Shown: positions 16,091-27,845, numbered from the stretch's first letter. The stretch: 64,000 bases of DNA from Annona cherimola (GCA_030490835.1 CM059973.1:88433641-88497640); one strand, 5' to 3'. The notes: generated by a model from the sequence alone, not told the origin. Program-made: numbers and translations.

Positions 16091-16276
16091 TTAATGTTGT
16101 TGATGGCGATGTATAAACCCGCAAGCAGCAGCAGGGACCCGCAGATTTTTTAATTTATCCTGCATTTCTTCCATCGAATTTATTCCAGAATTATAAGCCG
16201 TTTCTTGAACATATCATCCATCCATTTTTTCCTAACTTGAGGAATGACGGAGAATAAACCCTTTCTATTTTATTTA

Positions 16277-17849
16277 GGGTTTTTCCTAAATATACCCATT
16301 ACGTTTGACCATATTTACAAATATGCCCACTACGTATTAGAAAACCCAAATATACCTACTATGTTTTGCCAAAATCCCAAATAAGCCCACGCCGTCAGTG
16401 ACGGAACCGTTACACAGTGGCTAATAATTTTTCAGAAATACCCAGATTACCCCTGGTGTCTGTGCTGTTGTATTTTTTATATTTTTTTCCGTTAGTTTCA
16501 AAAATGATAATTTTTTCCTTCTGTCTATGCTATTGTATTTTTGGTATTTTTTCTAGTTTGTTTCAAAAATGATAATTATAGAAAGGATGCATTTCGTTCT
16601 TGTTATAACCCATATGCATTTTGTTGGAGCCCGATCGTATGCACCCGGGTGCATTCAGCCTCAGTGCACCCGGGTGCACTGCACCTATTTTTTTTTATTT
16701 TTTTTTGAAATTTTTTTCATGAAGATGTTAATATAAGTTTATTTAACATATGTATCAATTTTTACTATTTTTGGAGATTTTTAGATATTTTTTTTAGATT
16801 TTTAAAAATCAGTGGCATTTTCCGTAATTTAAAATTACCGAAAATGTCACTGATTTTAAAAAATCTAAAAAAAATCTAAAAGTCTCCAAAAATAGTAAAA
16901 ATTGATACATATGTAAAATTACCGAAAATGCTACTGATTTTTAAAAATCTAAAAAAATATCTAAAAGTCTCCAAAAATAGTAAAAATTGATACATATGTT
17001 AAATAAACCTAGATTAACCATTGTATGAAAAAATTTTCAAAAAAAAATAAAAAAAATAGGTGCAGTGCACCCGGGTGCACTGAGGCTGAATGCACCCGGG
17101 TGCATACGATTGGGTTCCCATTTTGTCCCCTTCCATCACCTATGTACGGACGAATGACAGAAGAACATATGGGTTATAATAAGAACGAAATGCATCCTTT
17201 CTGCAATTATCATTTTTGAAATTAACTGGAAAAAAATACCAAACATACAATAGCATAGACGGAAGGAAAAAATTATCATTTTCAAACCAACGGAAAAAAA
17301 TACTAAAAATACAATAGTATAGACGGAATGAAAAATATCATTGTGGGATTTAATTGATGGAACTATTGTGCAACGGCTGGCATAATCCATACCATTTATG
17401 ACAGACTACTTTCGGGTTTAGTGGAATGATATGAAAGGAAATACCATCTCGCACGCTGTAAGATCCAACGTCCGGAGTTGATATTTAACAATAACATAAA
17501 TGATTTCAATTTTAGATATGCCTAAAAGCATCAAAAAAATGAAATAAATACCTCAAATGGCTAGTCGTATGATGCACCGCTCCTTCCTACTTGGGCACTC
17601 TCCCGTTACTGCTCTCTTCAAGTGAAACCCGAGCTCAGTTTTTATTATTTACGCCAGGGGTAATCTGGGCATTTCTGAAAAATTATTAGCCACTGTGTAA
17701 CGGTTCCGTCACTTAACATAACGGTCACTGACGGCGTGGGCTTATTTGGAATTTTGGCAAAACGTAGTAGGTATATTTGGGATTTCTGATACGTAGTGGG
17801 CATATTTGTAAATATGGTTAAACATAATGGGTATATTTGGGAAAATCCC
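16277..17849. mobile_element. Non-autonomous Mutator-like element with long TIRs and 9 bp TSD
   Basis: The ends GGGTTTTTCCTAAATATACC and, inverted, GGGATTTTCCCAAATATACC open inverted arms at least 170 bp long. Similarity continues further inward around TTCTGTCTATGCTATTGTAT. The 9 bp word TTTTATTTA flanks both ends (16268-16276 and 17850-17858). The arms repeat a motif of the type AAATATACCCACTACGTNTT several times. No transposase reading frame is present, so it depends on an outside enzyme. A second inverted-repeat element (16626-17118) sits near its centre. The right arm carries about 290 bases (17345-17635) absent from the left arm. Confidence 0.85.
16626..17118. mobile_element. M1 Mutator-type foldback element nested in the 16277-17849 element
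   Basis: The tips are GGAGCCCGATCGTATGCACC and, inverted, GGAACCCAATCGTATGCACC. They are flanked by CATTTTGTT and CATTTTGTC (8 of 9 bases). Each arm has two perfect palindromes: TGCACCCGGGTGCA (16640-16653, 17091-17104) and AGTGCACCCGGGTGCACT (16663-16680, 17064-17081). The core has a direct repeat of about 80 bases (near 16837-16915 and 16918-17000), which makes this copy longer than its relatives. Confidence 0.8.
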
Positions 17850-18539
17850 TTTTATTTATCAGCATTGATTTAACTAAACCAAGTTTGTTCAAATTATCCA
17901 AATTAAGGATGTTCATATGACATTTACTTTAAAAAATTATTAGTGTATTAATTATGAAAGTACTTAAATATATTATATATGCATTAGAATGTTCTAATGC
18001 AATAATACTTCATAATATCATTTATATTCATAGTAATGGTATTTTAAAGGATTTAAATTTTAAAATATAATTTTAAAATTGATATTTAATATCAAACTAT
18101 TTTATTATATTGATTTTATATATTTGTAAGTGAGAGCCATGACCAATGATACCATTTTTACAATAATATAAATTATGTTAAATACAATATTATATTATAT
18201 AAAGTAGATTTCATATCAATCGTCAAAACGAAAAAAATAAAAGATATTATACGGCAACAAAGTTTCATAAAAGCAGAACACGAGTAGTAAATATATAAGT
18301 TAATTATGAAAGATATATTCATGGTCTAGAAAATAAGGTTAGTTGGATATAATATTAAAAATGGTTGGAGTAATAATTTTTTATTTTCCCTTTTCTTTTT
18401 TAGCCAATCAACTTTCCTTACAACTGGTCCTAAAATAAAATTAACTTCGACAACATGCACGAGAATTTGTTAGGATGGATGGTTGGAGCAAGCTACCACT
18501 AGGTTGGACACATGCGTTGGGGTTGGAGAAGTAGACTTT

Positions 18540-18804
18540 TGGTATGGGGAAAAGTGTGGGATTGAGAAAAAGGATGATATATAGAATATGAAATATTTTA
18601 AAATTTGCATGGTCGAGAAGAAATGTTAGAAGTAGAGTTGGAATAAATAGGGTTGTTAGAAGAAAAAAATAATTGCAAAGTAAAGATAAAAGTGGAAAAA
18701 TAGAAAATTTAGATGACAAAAATCATACCTTGAAAAAACATTCGCTAGTACAATTTCTATGTAAAACCATAGTTTCACACACATGGATGTTACCAAACAA
18801 CACC
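18540..18804. mobile_element. MITE family T2
   Basis: Ends with GTTACCAAACAACACC and carries the T2 interior (AATCATACCTTGAAAAAACA). The left boundary is uncertain. Confidence 0.45.
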
Positions 18805-18966
18805 TAGAATTTAATGGTTAAACGTATAATTGACTTAGAAGGGACGAGTATATATTACGTGGTGGTCATTGGTATGTGTGGTTTTCAAATAGTGTAGCTC
18901 GGTGCCAACATAATTTTCTCAATAGGTCATATCCTTACCTGAGAAGGATAATAAAATATATTTAAG

Positions 18967-19235
18967 TGACATTTGGTAAGGTAAAAGAGTGTGAGATTGT
19001 GAGAAATTATGGAAAACAGAATATAGAATATTTTTAAAATTATGTAATTAACGGAAAATAATAAGGATAAAGTTAGAATAAATATGGTCGTTGGAAGGAA
19101 AAATGATTGAAAAGTAGATGCAAAAGTGAAAAATAGAAAATTTAGATAGTAAAATCATGCATTGAAAAACATGCATCAGTACAATCCCCATGGAAACTCA
19201 TGATTTCCTTCACTCCTACGTTACCAAACAACACC
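18967..19235. mobile_element. MITE family T2
   Basis: Starts GACATTTGGTAAGG and ends GTTACCAAACAACACC, an imperfect inverted repeat. The interior matches 18540-18804 closely in order and spacing. Confidence 0.6.
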
Positions 19236-19340
19236 TTAGAAAAATAATTAAAATATCATGCACATTAATCATTATTAAATACTTCTCTATTTTTACAATC
19301 AAAAGTTTCACATCAACTATGAAGAGCATGAGAAAATTTA

Positions 19341-19593
19341 GGGACATTTGGTAACATAGCTATGTGGGACGGGATGCGATACCATCGGGTGTACTTTTCC
19401 AACAAATGATTTATGAACTTAAAAATATTATTTTTTAACTTTACTCTTATATTTTTTAATTTTTTTCCTTCTGGTTACACTATTTATTCTAATATTCTCA
19501 TATTATTTTATATCAATCACACAATTCTTAAAATATTCTATTTTCCACTCCACTATAACTATTCCACCAACATTTACATTACCAAATATCCCC
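19341..19593. mobile_element. MITE family T2
   Basis: Starts GGGACATTTGGTAACA and ends TTACCAAATATCCCC. The interior runs in the opposite orientation to the copy at 18967-19235. Confidence 0.6.
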
Positions 19594-19784
19594 GTCCCTT
19601 TGGTTTTCCATGACCACTGTTTTGTTTTTAGCTGACAGCAAGCACTTTAGCGATCATTGCAACTTATCCAATTCAAAACATACAAAGGTAATTTAACCCG
19701 TGGGTCAAATAATTAATAATCATTTCGGATAGGTTGAAAATTGAAGTATTTTTCCATTTTCCGCTGGTCGAAAATCCCACTTCT

Positions 19785-20036
19785 TAATTTTTTTAGTTTT
19801 CTGAAATTGTAAATCTAAGTATATATTATTTATAAATCAATTATTATTATTTTTAGATATAGATAACTATATTTTTTAAATTTTAAACATAAAGGTGTTA
19901 AAATGATTGCAATACTCTTGTGTTTAAAATTAAAAGAATATTTACCTATATCTAAAAAGTTAAAACTTAGTTTATAGTTAATAAACACTTTAGATTTGCA
20001 GTTTAATTCAAAAAACTAAAAACAGTTTTTAAAATG
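19785..20036. mobile_element. Foldback MITE, near-perfect hairpin
   Basis: The whole unit is an inverted repeat. The left arm holds TTAGTTTTCTGAAATTGTAA and a TTTAGATATAG block; the right arm carries their inverses. It would form one hairpin of about 120 bp per arm. The family is not assigned. Confidence 0.6.
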
Positions 20037-20329
20037 GATCTTAGGACTGCATTTCCGACTGGTCATAAAGGATCACCACTAATCATTTTCATTAATTTGC
20101 TGCCATTATTTTTCACTTGGATTTTTTTATTCCTAGGCGAAAAAGAAATGATGAAGGGGAAATAAAGAATCAACATAGATGTGAAAAAAGATAGTTATAT
20201 TAACAATATTAATATCGAGACAATGACATAAATTAATATCTTTTTTTGCATAAAGATGAAAAAACACTATTGTCAACAAATTTCAGATAACAACAATTGA
20301 AGTTAAAATAAGATAGATGACAACCTTTA

Positions 20330-20558
20330 CTTGCCAGAAGTAATTTGATATGATAAGAGTAATAACGATAATATTGATAATAAAGTTAAAGTGAATATGA
20401 TAGTTATATGGATAGTTACGAAGAATTAATTAAAAAAGTAAGATAGTTATATAAGAAAATATAAAGAAAGTATTAAAAATTAAAATAATTATAGAAAGTG
20501 AAAAGTTTTAGATTTAAAATTTTTAAAATAATGTGTTTTAAGATTGCTAAACACACCC
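20330..20558. mobile_element. Tourist-like MITE T1, 5'-truncated
   Basis: Carries the inverted T1 interior (TGATATGATAAGAGTAATAA, AATAAAGTTAAAGTGAATA) and ends at CTAAACACACCC. One terminus is missing. Confidence 0.5.
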
Positions 20559-21002
20559 ATGGTATGTCATGAAGAGTGGTAAAATTTCAATTTAAGTAAT
20601 ATAACTTTTAACTGCATTTGGTACCAAATAAGCAACAAAATTGGCCATCACCAACGTTGGTCGGGCAAAAATTAGTGGCTAGTATCATTTCACTAGTGAA
20701 ATTTGTTGCATTATATGCATTATTGTAGAAAAAGTTGTTGTTATGAAATTCGCATATCAGATCAGTCCTTTAAAAATTCAATTTCCATACATTTAAAATC
20801 AATTCCACCAACCAGCTAGTCAATTTTAAATCAGTGTTATCCACATCTTCGGATAATTAATCATGTAACTTGATCCGTATTCAGTGGTGTGCTGACTTTT
20901 TATCTAAGCTTTAATGCCCATGTATTAATTGATTGACAACAGTAGTCACCGGACCAAATAGCCCGGCGTTGAACATTTCTGACCATATCAGCATATATTC
21001 CG

Positions 21003-21176
21003 TTGGAAATTAATTCCATGGTATTAAATTTCCTTCCTAGACCGAGCATGTGCTTCTAGAATATCATCAGTTAGGGTGTAAATAGAACATATTTTCTTGG
21101 TCGGAAATTAACTACACGGTACTAAAGTTCCTTCCTCGACCGAGCGTGTACTCCTAGAATATCATCATCTGTTAGG
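21003..21176. repeat. Direct duplication of about 75 bp
   Basis: The segment 21003-21074 recurs at 21098-21176. Shared words include GGAAATTAA, TTCCTTCCT, GACCGAGC and TAGAATATCATCA. The copies have diverged at several positions. Function unknown. Confidence 0.65.
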
Positions 21177-21847
21177 TTATGGTCATACTTAAATGCGTAT
21201 ATGAAATCTTTCATCAATATAATTCTTTTTATTTTTAATATCTTGATAATTTATAAACAATCTATTCTTTTTATTATATTTAGCAAAACCATTTTATTTG
21301 TCTCATATCAATGTGTATAATCTATATATACAAATGTGTAAATTTAATGTAATAAAATATTAAATATTAATTTCAAAGCAGTGTTATCAACATCTAAGCT
21401 ATCTAAAAATTATTTATTATGTGGATAAATGAACGTACAAAATATTATTATATTTTAATGTATATACGAATGAATGTAAGTATTTTTTCTAATTTGAGCA
21501 TAAATATATCTATTTTTAAGCAAATGTGCTCTGAACATATTTAATTTGGATGAAACTTGGTTCCTCAGTAAAACAAATAATATTAAATAAGGAATTTTGA
21601 TTAAATTTTGCATTAATAACATATTAAAAATGAGGGATTACGTGGAACCATTGACCCCGACGTTATATTTGTTGAACCCTTACCCATCAAATGGGGGTAC
21701 AAACTCGAGATGAATATTTTGGAAAATGTGCTGCAGAATTTAGGTTCAAACCTGATTTGAGAAAACTGGCTAGTGAGAATTATATGTATTGGAGGATAAT
21801 CACATAGTCGAATGTATGTAAGGATCTTAAAAGGTTGACATGGGAAG

Positions 21848-22029
21848 TGTGATATCCCACATCGGTTAGGATGAGGGGGGGGAGCCTGGGTTATAAGTGA
21901 AAGTCGTCAGGTACCTTAGTGAGGTGCATTTTGGGGAAGGACGGGATGCGCGTGAACCCAGAAGGGCAAAACCGTGCGGGCCGAGGCCCAAAGCGGACAA
22001 TACCTTACTATTAGGCCTGGGGCGTTACA
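21848..22029 (+). repeat. 5' LTR of TRIM
   Basis: 182 bp, TG...CA ends, with several differences from the 3' LTR between about 21876 and 21935. Their divergence could date the insertion. Confidence 0.9.
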
Positions 22030-22105
22030 AATGGTATCAAAGCCGACTCCCGACCTCCGGCCGATGGTATCCAGCGGGGACGCTGGAGCCCCAAGGGGAG
22101 GTGAA

Positions 22106-22285
22106 TGTGATATCCCACATCGGTTAGGATGAGGGGGGAAGCCGGGTTATAAGTGGAGGCTGTCAGGTATCTCAATGAGGCGCCTTTTGGGGAAGGACGG
22201 GATGCGCGTGAACCCAGAAAGGCAAAACCGTGCGGGCCGAGGCCCAAAGCGGACAATACCTTACTGTTAGGCTTGGGGCGTTACA
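22106..22285 (+). repeat. 3' LTR of TRIM
   Basis: 180 bp, TG...CA ends, directly following the purine tract and followed by the GGAAG duplication. Confidence 0.9.
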
Positions 22286-22751
22286 GGAAGAGATCTAATA
22301 GGCAGTAAAGTTATTGTACTGAAAGCTAAACTTAATCGAGGTTTTAATCTTTGAGATGATTGTATCATTTAAAAATTAAATCAAAATTTCAAATATCAAG
22401 CTACAGGTGTGCAGCTTACATGTATATGGATAATGATGTGTTTTCACAATTAAAATTCATAAAATAGTACATATGATTTTTCGATAAATGAAGAACATTG
22501 AAATTAAATTCAGGATGGTATACATCATGAAAGATAAATAGTTTAAGAAATCTTAGCTATTGACTTATTTTATATCAGAGTGAAATTACATCGATAAACT
22601 CAAGAATATATAGGCATTACTTTAAATGAAATTTCAAAACATGCATCCTATAGGCAATTGAAAAAAATTCATTGTAAGTAGTTAATGCGACTACTTTGCT
22701 GTGTTTTTTTTTTATATATTTTTTATCATTTGTGGTTAAATTTTAGGGTAA

Positions 22752-23195
22752 ATTTCATTTATACTAACGAATTTTATCTTAATTTTATTAGATTTATAAT
22801 TTTTTAAATTTTCAAATATGTATTTTATCCAAGATTTTTCTTATATCTATACTATTAGAGATTCTTTAAAGTTGTCATTAGCTTTCTATAAGACAACGAA
22901 TATTATAATTTGAGGCTAGTTTACTCAAAGGTAAAAAAGTTCGCATTCAAATAATATATGATTTGCGATTTTAAAGTGCTAAAAATTCATTAGAATGTAA
23001 ATGTTTAGCTATATAATTATAATATAACATGATCATATGTGTTATTTTATAGAGATCGAATGGTCACTTTAATGAATTCCTAATAGCGTAGACATAAGTG
23101 AAATTTTAGGCATAATATATTAATATATTAGAATTTTGAAATCTAAAGATGTAAGTAGAATTATGGTAAATTTTGCGAGTACATGTGGAATTTGT
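22752..23195. mobile_element. Degenerate long-inverted-repeat element
   Basis: The left arm GGTAAATTTCATTTATACTA recurs inverted near 23150-23195 as AGAATTATGGTAAATTTTGC with extended similarity. The unit is related in layout to the 27485-27665 insert. No target duplication was recognised. Confidence 0.4.
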
Positions 23196-24469
23196 TTATA
23201 CAATTGGCACAATTTATTAAAAGGGTTCTACTACTATACAAGCCGCTTTTATATTTCAATTTTTTTTTCCTAAAATCAAAACCATTTAGAAAATAAAGTG
23301 TAATTAACTTGCAAAAATTAATTTTATTGGAAACTTATATATTCTAAATATTTAATATGTTTTGGGAGTTAATGAATAGCTGTTAAAATTTGGAAAACTT
23401 CTATATGTGCTTTAAAAACTGGTGATTTTTAAAACTATGAATAAATATTACATATTAATTTATATTTTACATAATTCAGATATAAAAAATATTTTCACTT
23501 TGTATAAGATAAAAAATCTTGTTAAATTCCGTGCCTTCGCCGCTTCTTTTCTTCCACCACCACCATCATCACTGTAACATGAGTTGAAACTTTAAAGATG
23601 ATTAAGACTCGCAATAGAGAAGAACTGAATAGATAGCATTTCTAGTCCACTTTTCCAACTCCATCGTTATAACCGCATTCAGATTGTCAAACAAGTTATA
23701 TCAGCCTCTAAATGCATCATGCACAATTGCACATACGGCCTCTTTTTTTTATTTTTTGATTACACAATTTTTCAAGAAACAAAGCTCCTGTTGATGCCAA
23801 AGATGGAACCTTGGATGCTGAGCGTACGTGGCCGGGTGTAAAACCAACCGGCCATACGGCTTCTTAATGCCCCGAAAATTGGTCTGCCTGCATTGCTGCT
23901 GTTCGTTTATTTATACGAAGAGGTTGGGCCGTCGCAATATAGATTTACGGTGGCAGGCACAAGAAAAAGCGACGTCGCAACACCCAGCACCCAAAGATGA
24001 TACAATACTAGCTACTATGATATTTCGATGCCTTTAATTTCAATCCCATTCGCCCATCAGCTGTCTATCTTGTCAGTGATTGACTTTTCACTTCCTACGC
24101 TGCCTTCATGATTGGACGACCCACACCTTATTATATACACGAAAAACCACATTAGTTTCCGTCCACCGTCACCCAAAACTTACAAAGGAAAAAAAATAAT
24201 AAAATACAGATCACGTGATATATATTGTTAATGTGCCTTGGAATTCCTTCCCATCACCCTGCTATGTCGTCCATCATCACGGTCAATACTCCTAGCCCAC
24301 GTGTATTTGTCATCGACCTTTTGGAGCCTTTCTGACTACGACCAGATGTTCCAGGGCCAATCAGCTCCATATTTTTATTTTTAAATAACTTTTTAAAATC
24401 CAAACTTTTTATGATATTTATTCATACATATTTATTTATGATTAAAAATGACATACATATGGGCCACTA
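23196..24469. other. Intergenic, no gene seen
   Basis: AT-rich up to about 23520 and moderately GC-richer at 23520-24340. Short open frames here show no domain I recognise and no splice structure I can follow. Confidence 0.3.
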
Positions 24470-24575
24470 GAGGCGTCGTTTAGTTGGATAGAGCTCTGAG
24501 CCTTATGCCAGTTCACTTAGTTTCGAATTACCGAGACGTAGGCACATTTCCCCCATGTTTCTATTTGTATTAGGA
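24470..24575 (+). mobile_element. Possible SINE 5' part
   Basis: TTTAGTTGGATAGAGCTC resembles an A box, and AGTTTCGAATTACC about 40 bases downstream resembles a B box. A tail repeated in tandem follows. Tentative. Confidence 0.35.
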
Positions 24576-24768
24576 AATATACTTTTGCGTTGCATTAGTT
24601 GTAAATGTAAAAATAAGAAAATGAAATATATATAGCAAACATTTTTATACCATATTATATTATATATTTTTCAAAATATACTTTTGCATTAGTTGTAAAT
24701 ATAATAATAAGAAAATGAAATATATAGCAAACATTTTTATACCATATTATATTATATATTTTTTGAAA
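24576..24768. repeat. Two tandem copies of a ~95 bp unit
   Basis: 24576-24674 and 24675-24768 share AATATACTTTTGC, AGTTGTAAATRTAA, AAGAAAATGAAATATA and ACCATATTATATTATATATT. The second copy has lost a few bases. Confidence 0.75.
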
Positions 24769-24809
24769 ATTTTAGTAGCTTTTTACAAAATATAAGTTTT
24801 CATTAAAGT

Positions 24810-25512
24810 GATGACATTATTCTAATAGATAAAACTAGAGAAGGATTAAATTTAAAATTAAATAGGTGAATAGATGCTTTAGAATCTAATAGTTTTAAAA
24901 TTATTCGCACTGAATATATGAAATGCAGTTTTAATAATAGTGAAAATTCGGATTGTGAACCAATTAAGAAAATGGAAAAATTAAGAAAGATATAATACAT
25001 AAAATTCAAGTAGAATAGAAGAAATGACGAAGCGCGTCAAGAATTTTATATGACCGTCGAGTTACAATCAAATTAAAAGAAAATTTTTATAAGATTGCGA
25101 TTAGACCTGCTGTATTTTGTGGGACAGAATGTTGGGCAGTTAAAGAACAATGTATACGAAAAATGAACGTAGCGGAAATGAGAATGTTAAAGTGGATAAG
25201 TAATAAAATAAGAAAAGATAAAATTAGAAATGAAATCATTCAAGAAAATCTAAAAGTGAAACCAATTTGTGATAAAATGAGAGAAAATAGATTAAGATGG
25301 TTTAATTATATTAAAAGAAGGCCTAAAAGGGTATTGGTTAGGAAGATAGAATCTGTCCAAATACAAGATGATAGGAGAATGAGATGAAGATCCAAACAAA
25401 TATGGATGGAAGTAATTAAATAAGATTTAAAAATATTACAAATTACTGAAAATTTAGTCTTAAATTGCCAAAAATGACGCAACCGACCTCACTTAGGTGT
25501 GAAATAAGTTAT
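24810..25512 (+). pseudogene. LINE reverse transcriptase C-terminal fragment
   Basis: Frames read REGLNLKLNR near 24838, then YKIAIRPAVFCGTECWAVKE, then AEMRMLKWISNKIRKDKIRN and DKMRENRLRWFNYIKRRP. These are typical of the region after the RT catalytic core in plant LINEs. Stops and frame changes are present, for example after LNLKLNR. The 3' end ACCTCACTTAGG...ATAAG followed by five ATG repeats (about 25510-25530) is the usual LINE terminus with a short-repeat tail. It is a 5'-truncated dead copy. Confidence 0.8.
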
Positions 25513-25530
25513 GATGATGATGATGATGAT

Positions 25531-26090
25531 AAGTTTTTGGTAAAAATTATTTTTATATTATGATAAACAAGAGGGAACAAGCAAAGTAAAAAATTTAGAT
25601 TTAAAGTATATATTTTAAAATTAAAAACCGATAATAAGCATGGTGCCTCTATAGTAAGTATTGAATCGTTACCATATTTCCGACTTGGTTCATTGAAAAT
25701 TTCGATGGATTTTTTATATTTGGGCGGCTCCAATTAGATTATGCCAAGCCATAATCCCAGAAGCAGAACCATAGACTTTGGGATGTGGGTTGTTAGGTAA
25801 TAGCTGGGACAGAATGTCAGTAAGTCCAGCTAACTGCATGTGAAACTCCCATATTTCTCCTAGAGAACATTGGGTGTGGACTAAAACTCAGACATGCCAA
25901 GTGCAAGTCAGCTCAACATGCCAAGATAGTCAAGTAAGGAAAAGCGAAGAATTAGACGGTAGTGGTTTAAATAAGAAAAAAATTGAAAAAGAAAACATTA
26001 GCGTGGTTGGCGTGTGGCTTGCCTTTTTGTGGGCGTTGTTTGACAAAAGGAGACGCTGTCCTTATGTCAAAGACGCGAGACATTTTTTTT
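25531..26090. other. Intergenic, no gene seen
   Basis: Mixed composition with short open frames only. No domain or repeat family was recognised. Confidence 0.3.
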
Positions 26091-26105
26091 TATAAGAAAA
26101 TTTCT

Positions 26106-26322
26106 AATTCGTATTGTATAAATAGATATCTAATATTACAATCAAATATATTTATTTAAATATTATAAGCTTTCATATAAATTCACAAGAGATATAAGCT
26201 CCAATATATACTATAGGAGATAAAACTCTCCCTACATAACTAAACCCCTACCACAAGGGGGATTTGAACCCATGCATGCAGCACGATAGTCGCGTAAGCT
26301 ATCGTCAGGCCGATTGCCTGGT
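26106..26322 (-). mobile_element. tRNA-derived SINE with target duplication
   Basis: Read on the minus strand, the unit starts ACCAGGCAATCGGCCTG. It has an A-box-like TAGCTTACGCGAC and a B box GGTTCAAATC at about 26261-26270, followed by a non-tRNA body. AGAAATTTCT lies at the 5' flank (26323-26332) and AGAAATTTTCTT at the 3' end (about 26094-26105), consistent with a target duplication. The head-body structure fits plant tRNA-related SINEs. Confidence 0.65.
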
Positions 26323-26397
26323 AGAAATTTCTACCTCTTTGTTTTAAAGTATATTAAGGATTACAAATTCACATTACGTAAAAAAGGATTATCAGCT

Positions 26398-26629
26398 ATC
26401 CTATTTTTAAATTCTTTATTTATATTTTCCTATATAACTATCTTACTTTTTAATCATTTCTACACAACTATTTATACAACTAAACAATCTATTTTAATAT
26501 TATTCTTTTTAATTTTATCAAAAATATTATTCTTTTTAATAATTATCATCATTTCTATCATATCACATTATTTTTTCCTATTTCAAAAATTTTTTCATCC
26601 GAAAATTTTATCACTTCTCAAACACACCC
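26398..26629. mobile_element. Tourist-like MITE T1, 5'-truncated
   Basis: Ends CTCAAACACACCC followed by TTA, with T1 interior. It has a small internal duplication around TATTATTCTTTTTAAT. The first terminus is absent. Confidence 0.55.
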
Positions 26630-27094
26630 TTAATATAAACAATGGTCTTTTATTTGTTTTCTTATTTTTTTTTAGATTTTATAGAATTTACCCAAAAATT
26701 GTTAATTTGTAATATATATTCCCCCATTCCAAAAGCACCTTTACCGTCAAACGTCACATGTTGTCCCACTTAGATACTAGTAAGGTTAGGTAACTAATCC
26801 ATTAAAAAAAAAGTAATATAACTAGGGTTTTCTTCAATGAAATCAAGTGCAATATGCGACAGCCCCAGGCTTCTCATTTTTTTGAGTTTTTTAAGATTCA
26901 AGTCATTCATTATATTCTCAATCATAGATATTTACGTGTAAAAAGGCATTTTAATGAGATTTATATAATCCGCAACAAATGCGAATGCATAAAGTTCTTC
27001 ATAATTACATTTTTAACATTACAAGTTCTAAAAAGTTTTCCGTAAGTTATCTTTTTTATATTCAGGATGTCTTTAATATTTAATAGAAATTTTA

Positions 27095-27845
27095 AAATAT
27101 ACCCACTTAATTTGATTATAACTGTAAACAGCCCCAAATAATTTTAGGAATTATAAATAACCCCACATAATTTAACCATAATCGCAAATATACCTACTCT
27201 ATTATGACGCTCATTGCATTATCACAACATGAGTATATTTGCAAAGATACACAACTATATGAATATATTTGCAGTTTCAAAAATTAAATGAGTATATCCC
27301 CTCAGTTTGATTATAATTATAAATATACCTACGTAGTTTTATGAATCACAACTAATCCTACATAGTTGGACTATAATTGTAAATATTTCATATCATTATG
27401 ACACCATCACTACACTACTCATATCTTTGCAAATATACCTACGTCGTGATTGTACAATAACAACGTTGATATATTTATAATTAGGGAAAATTCTTCATAT
27501 ACTTACGAATTTTACACATAATTCTACTTATACCTTATGAACTTTCAAAAATGCCTTTTACACTTATGAATTTTTATTCATAATTTCATATATACTTATG
27601 CCATTTAGGATTTGTTAAAGAAATGTTAGCCCCCCTGTGAAATAACAAATATGTCCATCGATAAATATTATTTATAGCTAAAAATTCATATTAGAATTAA
27701 TCTTTAATAATTCTATAACTATAAATAATGATGTGGGTATATTTATAATTATGGTCAACTAATTGTGGTTATTTATAATTTTTAAAATTATGCATGTATG
27801 TTTGTAATTAAGATTAAATTAAGTAGGTGTATTTGCAAATCACTC
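27095..27845. mobile_element. Mutator-like long-TIR element with internal insert
   Basis: The left arm (AAAATATACCCACTTAATTT and following) recurs inverted at the right end (about 27725-27845). Both arms contain repeated ATTATAAATA / ATATACCTAC modules. A different inverted-repeat-like block sits at about 27485-27665. No coding sequence was found. The flanks GAAATTTT / GAAAATTTT may be an eroded duplication. Confidence 0.55.

Larger units (their letters stand above)
21848..22285 (+). mobile_element. Complete TRIM (terminal-repeat retrotransposon in miniature)
   Basis: Two direct LTRs (21848-22029 and 22106-22285) both begin TGTGATATCCCACATCGG and end GGGGCGTTACA. Two bases after the 5' LTR lies a primer-binding site, TGGTATCAAAGCC (22032-22044), which differs by one base from the usual initiator-Met tRNA site. 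A purine tract, AAGGGGAGGTGAA (about 22093-22105), abuts the 3' LTR. The 5 bp target duplication GGAAG flanks the element (21843-21847 and 22286-22290). The internal domain is only 76 bases and non-coding, so it must borrow proteins from an autonomous element. Only orientation and size classify it; the TRIM family is not named. Confidence 0.92.

Noticed and set aside
21897..22256. Open frames of 76-81 codons on both strands
   Set aside because: They lie across the TRIM LTRs and its primer-binding site and have no conserved domain.
26240..26322. tRNA gene
   Set aside because: A and B boxes are present, but no cloverleaf with paired acceptor and anticodon stems could be drawn. SINE head is the better reading.
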